A stretch of DNA of 64,000 nt, from positions 124,001 to 188,000 of the forward strand of contig JAFRTG010000027.1 of assembly GCA_017427265.1 (NCBI GenBank), written 5' to 3'. The first letter of the stretch is position 1; every line of letters starts with the position of its first letter. Under the pieces are notes generated by a model. That model was not told where the DNA came from and did not search any database. It worked only from the letters and a program-made list of their open reading frames with translations. Source of the stretch: Oscillospiraceae bacterium. GTDB lineage: Bacteria; Bacillota; Clostridia; Oscillospirales; Ruminococcaceae. Both the position numbers and the translations under genes were made by a program. This document shows positions 17,642 to 25,235 of this stretch, piece after piece.

Positions 17642-19081
17642 TCATTCTTCCGGAGACAGTTTGTAGGTCTTCTTTCCGCCGTGCCCGCCGAAGATCTGCC
17701 ATGTTCCGATACCGAGCCGCGAAAAGAACGCCTGCCGTTCCTGTGCGCAGAGCGCGGAATCGGTATCCACTGAGGTCATCAGAATCGGCGCATAGCGGTT
17801 ATATGCTGCCTGCTGTGCGGTCATGTCTTTCATATTGACGAAGATATCCCCCGTAAATGCGAGGTGATGTTCAAAGTCGATCAGCACCGATTCTCCTGCA
17901 AGATGCCCGCCTTTTCCCTCATACAGTTCAAAATGCAGTTCGCCGAAATCAAAGAATCCGGTCTGCTCAAGCATTTGGCGAATCTCTTTCTCCGCGCCGA
18001 TGACAGTGATTTTCTCCGGCTGCACCGGAGCATAGGAAGTCAGTACCTTGCAGATGCGGACATACGGCTTATGCAGCGGATTCTGCTCACGGAAACCGTC
18101 TGCGCCGCTGCTTTCCGCCCGCAGACATTCTGCGCTTTTTGCACTCACATATACCGTATCGAAAAGCGGCAGCAGTCCGCAGTGGTCAACATCCGCGTGC
18201 GTGATCAGGCATTTCTTTTCGATGCGGTCAAATTCCGGAACGATGCTCCGGATCACCGACAGCATTTCTTCCTTGTAGCAGGCATAGCCCGTATCTATGA
18301 ACAAATAATCTCCGCCGCTTTGGATGATCGCGGTATTGCTGCCACAGGGCGGTTCGATCAACGTCACAGAAGTGCTGTCGGTAATCGGATGCACGGTGAC
18401 ACGCGGTGTGAAGTTTTCGCCGCGTGAAGCAGCCAGCAGTTCCGCAAAACGGCTGATGCTGTCAAACGTGCGGTACGGCGAAACGCCCGATTCGTCAAGA
18501 ATCTGCATTGCGAGATTGGTATTGACGATCAGTTCATTCTTTGCTTCGGCAGAAATATCCATTGCAGAAGAAAGCTCACTGACGAATGTGCTGTAAAAAA
18601 AGCTGTTGTCGTATATCTTGTCAGCGTGATTATACTCGATCACGCGCACGCTGCACAGCTTTTTCGCCGCATCCAGAAACGCATTCAGTTTCTCCGGATC
18701 ATCCGCGATCAGCCCCATTTTGAACAGCTGATATTCGGTGCCGTTTTCCTGTGAGCTGATATAGGAGATATTGAAGCTGTGTGCGCTGATCAGTTCCAGA
18801 ATCGCGGTCACGCTGCCGGGTTCGTCTTTCAGGCGAAACCCCAGCAGCACAACACTGCGGTTATCCTCGTCGCATTGCAGATAGCCGATCGCGGTCAGTT
18901 CTTCGGTCGCTTTTGCCAGCTGCTGCGGTGTTCCCTCTGCGTCGATAAACAGCATATGGGAATCCACCGCTTTGTTATAGCTGACTCTCGTGATATTGAT
19001 GCCGAGCGCCGCAAAGCATCGGCTTGCTTTCAGGAATGCGCCGATGTGATTCGGCATTTTTGTGACAAAGGTTTTATTCAT
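17642..19081 (-). CDS. ACT-ACT-metallo-beta-lactamase fold protein (479 aa)
   Basis: The start ATG lies one base after the stop of the upstream acyl-CoA synthetase gene (TGA-G-ATG), so translation is coupled. Two ACT-type domains (about 1-70 and 75-150; MPNHIGAFLKASRCFAALGINITRVS and LKDEPGSVTAILELISAHSFNISYIS) precede a helical linker (about 160-215) and a metallo-beta-lactamase hydrolase domain (about 230-479). The metal motif is THADVDH, with later ligands in KGGHLAGES and FTGDIF. ACT domains usually bind amino acids and regulate attached enzymes. The hydrolase may act on a thioester or other product of the co-transcribed synthetase, under amino-acid control; that link is inferred. Confidence 0.85.
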   Translation of the reverse strand: MNKTFVTKMPNHIGAFLKASRCFAALGINITRVSYNKAVDSHMLFIDAEGTPQQLAKATEELTAIGYLQCDEDNRSVVLLGFRLKDEPGSVTAILELISAHSFNISYISSQENGTEYQLFKMGLIADDPEKLNAFLDAAKKLCSVRVIEYNHADKIYDNSFFYSTFVSELSSAMDISAEAKNELIVNTNLAMQILDESGVSPYRTFDSISRFAELLAASRGENFTPRVTVHPITDSTSVTLIEPPCGSNTAIIQSGGDYLFIDTGYACYKEEMLSVIRSIVPEFDRIEKKCLITHADVDHCGLLPLFDTVYVSAKSAECLRAESSGADGFREQNPLHKPYVRICKVLTSYAPVQPEKITVIGAEKEIRQMLEQTGFFDFGELHFELYEGKGGHLAGESVLIDFEHHLAFTGDIFVNMKDMTAQQAAYNRYAPILMTSVDTDSALCAQERQAFFSRLGIGTWQIFGGHGGKKTYKLSPEE

Positions 19082-19082
19082 C

Positions 19083-21413
19083 TCACTTCTGATATTTCGC
19101 CTTGTCCATTTCACGGATCGCGGCACGGCGTATCTTGCCGCTGCCGACGGTCTTGGGCAGTTCTTCAACGAACTCCACGACACGCGGGTATTTATACGGC
19201 GCAGTGCCGCGCTTGACGTACTCCTGGATATCCTTGACAAGCTGCTCGGACGGTGCTGTTCCCTTGGTCAGCACGATCGTCGCTTTGACGACCTGACCGC
19301 GTGTCTCATCCGGCACACCGGTCACGGCGCATTCCAGCACATAGGGCAGTTCCATGAGCACACTCTCGATCTCGAACGGTCCGATGCGGTAACCGGAGGA
19401 CTTGATGACGTCATCGACTCGGCCGACATACCAGAAGTATCCGTCCTCATCGACCCATGCTGTATCGCCGGTGTGATAGAAGCCGTCTCGCCATGTTTCA
19501 GCAGTTGTTTCCTCGTCGCCGTAGTAGCAGAGCGCCAGTCCCGGAACACCTTCCTTTTTCAGCTTAACGCAGATCTCGCCGGTTTCGCCGACGCCTGCCG
19601 GCTTACCGTCCGGCAGAAGCACCTGCACATCATACTGCGGATTCGGTCTGCCCATACTGCCGGGCTTTGGCTCCATGCCGACGACGTTTGCGATCGTCAG
19701 CGTGGTTTCGGTCTGTCCGAAGCCTTCCATCAGTTTGATGCCGGTCGCACGGTAGAACTGGTGGAATACTTCCGGATTGAGCGCCTCACCTGCAATGCAC
19801 GCATATTTCAGCGAAGAAAGGTCATATCTGCCGAGATCCTCTTTGATGAAGAAGCGGTACATGGTCGGCGGTGCGCAGAAGCTTGTGACATGATATTTCT
19901 TGAACATCGGCAGGATGTCGTCTGCGTGGAAACGGTCGAAATCATACACGAATACGGCGGATTCGCACATCCACTGGCCGTAGAGCTTGCCCCAGAGCGC
20001 CTTGCCCCAGCCGGTATCGGAGATCGTGAAGTGCAGACCGTTCGGGTCTGCATTCTGCCAGTAGCGGGCGGTGACATAGTGGCCGAGCGGGTACTGATAG
20101 CTGTGCAGTACCAGTTTCGGATTGCCGGATGTACCGGAGCTGAAGAAGATCAGCATCGGATCGGTGCCGCAGGGTGTTTCTGCTGTACGTTCAAAGTGCG
20201 TGCTGTATGCCGGAAGTTCCGCATTGAAATCGCGCCAGCCCTCGCGCTGACCGTTTACGAGCACCTTCGTTTTGAGTGAAGGAGATGCGGCACAGGCAAG
20301 ATCGACTTCATTTGCAACATCGCCGTCTGCCGTGCAGACAATCGCAGACACCTCTGCGGAATTGAAGCGGTACTCAAAATCATGCTTTTTCAGCATGTTG
20401 GAAGCGGGAATCACCAGTGCGCCGATGCGGTGCAGTGCGATGATCGAAAACCAGAACTGATAGTGACGCTTCAGCACGAGCATCACGCGGTCGCCCTTCT
20501 TGATGCCGAGCGACTTGAAATAGTTTGCGGTCTGGCAGGAGTATTTCTTGATGTCCTTGAATGTAAAACGGCGCTCATGATGATCGCGGTCCACATAGAT
20601 CATCGCGGTCTTATCCGGACATTTTTCCGCCATTGCATCGACAATGTCATAGGCAAAATTGAATTCATCCTGATGCTCAAAATGCACACCGGTGAGCACG
20701 CCCGCTTCATTGGTTTCGCAGCTGACGAACTTCTCCGCGACCGGATGCATCAGACCTGCCTTATCCACATTCGTTGCATGATGCTCAAATACTGTTTCCT
20801 TATACTCCGAAACGCCGCCGTGCGGTGCCATGACAAAGGCATAGATCTCGCAGTCCTCACCGCCGAGCGCGACCTCGTCATGCGGCATGGAACTGTCGTA
20901 GTAGATGCTGTCGCCTTCATGCAGAATCTCGGTGTGCGATCCGACGATCATGCGGAGCGTGCCTTTCAGGACGATATCCATTTCCTGTCCCGCGTGGCTT
21001 GCGAGATGCAGCGGCTTGGAAAGTGCTTCTTCGGAATACGGAACCACAACATGGAACGGCTCAACGGTCTTGTTCTTGAATTTTGCGGCAAGGCGGTTAT
21101 AGACAAAGCCCTCTCTGCGGGTGATCGGATCGCCCTCGCCTTTGCGCGTGACGGTGTAGCCGCTCAGTGCAGGGCTGCTGCCCTCCATCAGATCGGAGAT
21201 CTCCACATGAAACGCATTTGCGCATTTATAGATAAACGTGAAGCTGAAATCTTTTTCGCCTGCTTCAAACTTTTTGTAGTCATCAACTGAGTAGTCTGTA
21301 TGGGCTGCCATTTCCTCAACCGAGATGCCGAGGTCCTCGCGCAGACGCATAATGCGCTCTGCAACCTCCCTGATTCTGGTTTCGGCATTCATTTCCTGTG
21401 TCTGCTTGCTCAT
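19083..21413 (-). CDS. XRE-cupin-acyl-CoA synthetase (AMP-forming) fusion (776 aa)
   Basis: Start at the ATG after AAAGGAG. Three parts are visible. An XRE helix-turn-helix (about 20-75; LGISVEEMAAHTDYSVDDYKKFEAGE) and a cupin (about 110-205; AGQEMDIVLKGTLRMIVG, HEGDSIYYDSSMPHDEV) precede an ANL-superfamily adenylating enzyme (about 240-776). Adenylation motifs: FFSSGTSGNPKLVLHS, GFGQTETT, YHTGDTAWVDEDGYFWYVGR, and the C-terminal lysine in GSGKIRR. The enzyme should convert a short or medium carboxylic acid to its CoA thioester using ATP. A T-box leader upstream ties expression to an uncharged tRNA, so the acid is probably linked to amino-acid metabolism. Confidence 0.9.
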   Translation of the reverse strand: MSKQTQEMNAETRIREVAERIMRLREDLGISVEEMAAHTDYSVDDYKKFEAGEKDFSFTFIYKCANAFHVEISDLMEGSSPALSGYTVTRKGEGDPITRREGFVYNRLAAKFKNKTVEPFHVVVPYSEEALSKPLHLASHAGQEMDIVLKGTLRMIVGSHTEILHEGDSIYYDSSMPHDEVALGGEDCEIYAFVMAPHGGVSEYKETVFEHHATNVDKAGLMHPVAEKFVSCETNEAGVLTGVHFEHQDEFNFAYDIVDAMAEKCPDKTAMIYVDRDHHERRFTFKDIKKYSCQTANYFKSLGIKKGDRVMLVLKRHYQFWFSIIALHRIGALVIPASNMLKKHDFEYRFNSAEVSAIVCTADGDVANEVDLACAASPSLKTKVLVNGQREGWRDFNAELPAYSTHFERTAETPCGTDPMLIFFSSGTSGNPKLVLHSYQYPLGHYVTARYWQNADPNGLHFTISDTGWGKALWGKLYGQWMCESAVFVYDFDRFHADDILPMFKKYHVTSFCAPPTMYRFFIKEDLGRYDLSSLKYACIAGEALNPEVFHQFYRATGIKLMEGFGQTETTLTIANVVGMEPKPGSMGRPNPQYDVQVLLPDGKPAGVGETGEICVKLKKEGVPGLALCYYGDEETTAETWRDGFYHTGDTAWVDEDGYFWYVGRVDDVIKSSGYRIGPFEIESVLMELPYVLECAVTGVPDETRGQVVKATIVLTKGTAPSEQLVKDIQEYVKRGTAPYKYPRVVEFVEELPKTVGSGKIRRAAIREMDKAKYQK

Positions 21414-21445
21414 TACAATCGCTCCTTTATAAAAAATAATAAAAT

Positions 21446-21712
21446 AAAAAGCTCGTCTCAAAGATAGACTTTGAGACGAGCATTCTAAACAAATACCCGC
21501 GGTACCACTCAAATTGTGCCGCTATTGCGTTACACCGCTTCAGGCTCCAGCAAGCCCTATTCCTTGACGCAGAATCACGGGAGCGCTTACTGTATTTTTC
21601 GGCACTCCGGCTCAGAAGGGATACATCGAATTGCGTATCACCGGCTCACACCACCCGCCGGCTCTCTGGAGACATTGGCAATCCTCTGCGTGTCTTCCTC
21701 ACAGCTTATGGT
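21446..21712 (-). promoter_or_regulatory. T-box riboswitch leader (specifier tentatively AUC, Ile)
   Basis: On the minus strand the leader contains the hallmark T-box sequence GAGTGGTACCGCGGGT (about 21495-21510). It is followed by a 13-bp terminator stem (21451-21463 with 21469-21481) and a U-run. Upstream, stem I features are present: GAGGAAGA, CCAGAGAGCC and GGTGGTGTGAGCC. In the specifier loop, GGATTGC pairs with GCAATTC. The 3' strand then reads GATGTATCCCTTCTGAG. Counting six bases back from GAG, the usual spacing, gives ATC (isoleucine). TAT is the main alternative. TGGT in the bulge fits a tRNA with A at position 73. Confidence 0.9.
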
Positions 21713-21716
21713 CTGG

Positions 21717-21745
21717 ATTATAACACAAAAGACTTCGTTTGTCAA
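21717..21745 (-). promoter_or_regulatory. Promoter of the T-box leader
   Basis: TTGACA (21740-21745), 17 bp, TATAAT (21717-21722) on the minus strand. Confidence 0.92.
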
Positions 21746-21923
21746 GCCTTTTTTGAAATTTTTTGTGCCACATGGCGGTAATTTTTTTTGAAGCCTCTCA
21801 CTCAATATCGGTTTTACCAGAATTTGCGCTGTTTTAGAATAACCGATGTTAAAGAGATTTCGGTCATGCCTGTTTTTCTACCAAATCGTCTGCAAACACT
21901 CGACCTACAATATTAGAATAAAA

Positions 21924-21949
21924 GCACTTGCGCCGGCAGGTGCATTTTT
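21924..21949. terminator. Isolated terminator-like hairpin
   Basis: GCACTTGC pairs with GCAGGTGC (one G-U), followed by ATTTTT on the plus strand; the minus strand also reads into CTTTTATT. No gene is recognisable on either side. The stretch 21746-22196 otherwise holds only the two palindromes listed next. Confidence 0.55.
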
Positions 21950-21996
21950 ATGCCTTCAATCAATTCTTGAGCAATACTCCAAAAAATGTTTTTTTT

Positions 21997-22013
21997 ATGA
22001 CATCTTATGTCAT
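21997..22013. promoter_or_regulatory. Palindromic operator-like site, copy 1
   Basis: ATGACATCTTATGTCAT: two 7-bp arms around a 3-bp centre. A second copy differing only at one central base occurs 154 bp downstream. The regulator is unknown. Confidence 0.6.
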
Positions 22014-22150
22014 AAAGAAAAACCGCCTGCAGCAGGAGAAATGGTCGTTTTTGTCTGAATCTTAGATGCGAACTCCAAACAGTCTGCACACAAACATTCG
22101 ATTTTACTTGCTTTTTCACCGTTGTACAATTTGCTGATAGTGAAAAGTTT

Positions 22151-22167
22151 ATGACATCTGATGTCAT
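22151..22167. promoter_or_regulatory. Palindromic operator-like site, copy 2
   Basis: ATGACATCTGATGTCAT. It ends about 22 bp before a TATTAT -10-like hexamer (22190-22195) of the candidate RNA gene, so it lies where an activator or repressor would bind. Confidence 0.6.
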
Positions 22168-22196
22168 AGTATTCTATTTATAAATATGCTATTATT

Positions 22197-22600
22197 GATT
22201 CACAGGCAAACAACAGCCTGACAGAATCTTGAAAAAAGAATAGCAGCATGCAGGGAACTTTTAATCTGCGGTCGGGTGATGCCTGACAGCCACAGAACCC
22301 ATACGCGACGACCGTGCATCAATCACGCGAGCGATCAATATGGCGGTTCGAGACCGGAGCAGCGTCCGGTTGGCGATGAAACGCAGATGATCATGATACT
22401 TCCGCTGAGAGGCGGCCCCCCGTGTGATCCACGGGTTTGAGAGCTTAGCGCTATGCTGATCGGTACAAGCAAATGAGCTGAACACAGAGCAGTACCTGAC
22501 GGAGCTGTTCTCGCAGTCTGCCGGGACGCTCAGCTTGCCATCCAATACTTGATATTCAAAGAAACAGACCCACCTTCGGGGTGAGTCTGTTTCTTTGATT
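22197..22600 (+). ncRNA. Candidate structured non-coding RNA (about 400 nt)
   Basis: There is no plausible coding frame, but the stretch is packed with short perfect hairpins. GATTC/GAATC encloses CAGGC/GCCTG (22197-22228). GTCGGG/CCTGAC pairs at 22271-22287, ACCGGA/TCCGGT at 22353-22370, CCGC/GCGG at 22402-22415 and CCCGTG/CACGGG at 22419-22435. It ends in a strong terminator with TATTAT just upstream. Composition is more GC-rich than the flanking DNA. I could not match it to tmRNA, RNase P or SRP RNA; a known class such as raiA RNA remains possible. A decayed coding region is the alternative. Confidence 0.5.
22557..22597. terminator. Bidirectional terminator
   Basis: CAAAGAAACAGAC (22557-22569) pairs with GTCTGTTTCTTTG (22585-22597) around a TTCG-capped inner stem. 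It serves both the RNA candidate and the convergent S41 peptidase gene. Confidence 0.85.
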
Positions 22601-22679
22601 GCATATGTTGGCGGTTTACGCTTACGATACGCCGGCTCTGTAGCATATGATTACTTCTTCCGGAGCAGAAGAGCAGGAA

Positions 22680-25016
22680 TTACTCCTCATCCTTCTTGCG
22701 GAGGACGCCGGAGCCTGCAACAGCAGCAGAACCGATCAGCATCAGGAACAGTGCAGCAGCCGCAGCAGCAGCAGTCTTGACGGAGTTGTTGCCGGTCTGC
22801 GGGAGATCGACCGTGCCGCCCTTGCTGTCGGTGCCCTTACCGGTCACAGGGTCGATCGTATAGGTATCGACCACATTGCCCTTCTCATCAGAGAGTACAA
22901 CACTGACAGTGCCGTCCTCGTTCTCGATGGTCTCGGAAGTGACCTTTGCGCCGCTGTTCTTGGATTCATAATCCTTCACAGCCATGCCGCCGAGCTTCTC
23001 GACCGGTGCAAAATACTGCTTTGCAGTGTATTCGGTTGTGGCAGTCGTGGTGGTAGTGGTCTGCTCCGATGCTTCGGAAGTAGTGGTCACCTCAATCGCA
23101 GAAGTGGTGGTGGTAGTGGTGGTGGTAGTGGTGGTCTCTGTGGTCGTGGATTCAATCGGAGTCGTAGTGGTCTCAGAATCACGGTAGAATTCATTGAAGC
23201 AGTTGTCAATGTTCGTGGGATCATAGACCGGGGTAAAGTCCTTCGTGCCGTCCTCAGCAGGCTGGAGGCTGTTGTAGGTGAAGTCCGGCGCAACGCCGTT
23301 GTCGATGCTGTTGCCGTCCTTATTGAGGAAGCAGGAACCGTTGGAGAGCAAGTAGGGCAGACCGTCAGCAGTCATGCGGTGAACGACCATGCAGGCGCCG
23401 CCGCCGCTCTGCTCGCCCATCAGCAGGATGCCGTTGTCCTTTGCAAGGGCAGGCAGCCAGTTGCCGCAGGAGAAGGAGCGGTTCGAGGTGATGATGCCGA
23501 ATTCCAGATCAGGCTTGAATGCCGCATCCTTTTCGTCGATCACCTTGTCAAAGTTCTTGTCGATCTTGTATACAACGGTAGTAATGCCGCCGTGAATGTT
23601 ATCAGCGGTAGAAGTCTGCTCCAGACCGGCCATCATATTGATGATGTACTGTGTTGTCAGCGTCACGCCGCCGATATTCGAGCCGAGATCCACGACGAAT
23701 CTCTTGATTTGGGGATTCGCGTCTGCCTTGCTGACTGCATAGTAGAATTCAGAAGCGGTATCCTCAGGCATCTCGCCGTCGCCCTGATAGTAAGCAGTCC
23801 AGCCCTGGATGTCCATAATGAACTGATCGAAGGAGAAGAATGCAATATCGCCCACCTCAGCGTAGGTTGCATTTGCGAGCTTCTCGGTATTTACGCCCTC
23901 CTGTGCAAACAGTGCATCTCTTGCAGCCTTTGCACATTCAGCGCTCATTCCGACTGACTGCTGGTCGCCGATGAAATCGGATGCGCCCTCAAAGCTCAGA
24001 CCGCTCTGATAGAATTTCTGCTGCGCCGGTCCGATGTTTTCTGAAATATACGAGCTCATGTACGGCACATCCGGGAACATGGTATGACCGCCGTCCCACA
24101 GATAGTAATTCAGTGCGGAGAAGCCGGTGACATAGTCCAGAAGATCTGTGGAGAGAAGAAGCTGCTTGATGGCCTTGGTCGTGTCATTTGCCTCAGAAAG
24201 CATACCGTCCAGACCCTTTTCGTGCATCAAATCGGTATAGGTGGGTCTGCCCGGGAAGCCATAGGTCCGATCAAAGGAGAAACACAGCTCATTGTAATTA
24301 AACTCTGCCAGATCTTCCGGTCTGCTTTCCTTGTTGGCATCAGCGAAAGCATTTGCGTGCTGCGGGGTTGCAGTAACAGATACGGTCGAGAACGGCTCCG
24401 CATGGCTTCCGCCGAACACCAGCATATTTTCCACAACGCCGCCGATCTTCGTGCTGGTAGCAAAGAGATCACAAAGAGTCGCTGCCGGAAGCCAGACATC
24501 ATTGTCACCCGCGATCATATCAATGTGATACTTGCTGAGATCAAGCGTTTCACCAGGGGATTCAGGGCCGCCGACTGTCTTGCTGTTATTTAAGTCAAAT
24601 TTTACGAAAAGATTATACAGGGAATTATCACTGGATGCATCCGCGGAAGGAATGTAGAAAGCTGCGCGGTAGTCGGTCGCAATGGTATCCTTCTTGGTAT
24701 CGATCGAACCTGTCACTTCCAGAGGCGTCGTGACTTCAAAGACACCGTCCTGCAAAGTCTTGATGGTAAGCTGATCGCCGGACCAGCACTCGTAGAAATC
24801 CGAGAGCTTGATGTAGGGGATGCTGGGCGTGTTCTCGAAGAAGCGGCAGTCGATCTCTGCAACCTGATCGGGCGCATAGAGGATGACCGGCATTTTGGCT
24901 TCTGTAAAGGACTGCTCCTTGGCATCATCCTTACCGGCTGCAAATGCAGTCATGCCTGCGGATGAGGCGACGAGCATCACAGCAGCGACACCCGCAGCGG
25001 CTTTTCTGAAAAACAT
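22680..25016 (-). CDS. Wall-anchored S41-family (tail-specific-protease-like) peptidase
   Basis: 778 residues after TAGGAGG. Signal peptide (1-27); an N-terminal copper-amine-oxidase/DUF-like beta region (about 40-260); an S41 catalytic region (about 400-600) with FVVDLGSNIGG and ITSNRSFSCGNW, where the Ser before CGN corresponds to the S41 nucleophile, then GEQSGGGACMV. A Thr/Glu linker (about 625-675) and a sorting signal follow: LPQTGN (about 741), a hydrophobic segment and RKKDEE. It should be a sortase-linked surface peptidase. The usual catalytic lysine position could not be fixed. Substrate unknown. Confidence 0.85.
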   Translation of the reverse strand: MFFRKAAAGVAAVMLVASSAGMTAFAAGKDDAKEQSFTEAKMPVILYAPDQVAEIDCRFFENTPSIPYIKLSDFYECWSGDQLTIKTLQDGVFEVTTPLEVTGSIDTKKDTIATDYRAAFYIPSADASSDNSLYNLFVKFDLNNSKTVGGPESPGETLDLSKYHIDMIAGDNDVWLPAATLCDLFATSTKIGGVVENMLVFGGSHAEPFSTVSVTATPQHANAFADANKESRPEDLAEFNYNELCFSFDRTYGFPGRPTYTDLMHEKGLDGMLSEANDTTKAIKQLLLSTDLLDYVTGFSALNYYLWDGGHTMFPDVPYMSSYISENIGPAQQKFYQSGLSFEGASDFIGDQQSVGMSAECAKAARDALFAQEGVNTEKLANATYAEVGDIAFFSFDQFIMDIQGWTAYYQGDGEMPEDTASEFYYAVSKADANPQIKRFVVDLGSNIGGVTLTTQYIINMMAGLEQTSTADNIHGGITTVVYKIDKNFDKVIDEKDAAFKPDLEFGIITSNRSFSCGNWLPALAKDNGILLMGEQSGGGACMVVHRMTADGLPYLLSNGSCFLNKDGNSIDNGVAPDFTYNSLQPAEDGTKDFTPVYDPTNIDNCFNEFYRDSETTTTPIESTTTETTTTTTTTTTTSAIEVTTTSEASEQTTTTTTATTEYTAKQYFAPVEKLGGMAVKDYESKNSGAKVTSETIENEDGTVSVVLSDEKGNVVDTYTIDPVTGKGTDSKGGTVDLPQTGNNSVKTAAAAAAALFLMLIGSAAVAGSGVLRKKDEE

Positions 25017-25063
25017 AGTAAATTCCTCCTAAATGTGAAATATGATTGCTGAAAAGCCTTTCT

Positions 25064-25092
25064 ATTATAACATTTTATGTAAGATAAGTCAA
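25064..25092 (-). promoter_or_regulatory. Promoter of the S41 peptidase gene
   Basis: TTGACT (25087-25092), 17 bp, TATAAT (25064-25069) on the minus strand, about 45 bp before the start. Confidence 0.88.
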
Positions 25093-25235
25093 GCACATAG
25101 ATGTTTTTCGCGCGAAGGTGTCAGGCGGTTTCCCTTGCAGTATCTTGCAAAACCTTTCTGTTACACAGTCATCAGAGTGATTCCGGGCGCGTTATCTTTT
25201 TTGTCTGTTCGTGTTGGACGCGGGATGATTTACGC

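Noticed and set aside
21560..21640. Tyrosine (UAU) or phenylalanine (UUC) specifier in the T-box
   Set aside because: Both triplets occur in the loop, but their distance to the GAG of the K-turn strand fits less well than AUC. Kept only as alternatives.
22261..22545. Minus-strand 94-residue protein in the RNA candidate
   Set aside because: No ribosome-binding site, no recognisable motif, and it runs through several perfect hairpins.
22197..22600. tmRNA, RNase P RNA or SRP RNA
   Set aside because: No tRNA-like 3' end, no conserved P4 sequences and no SRP Alu or GGAA tetraloop helix could be found.
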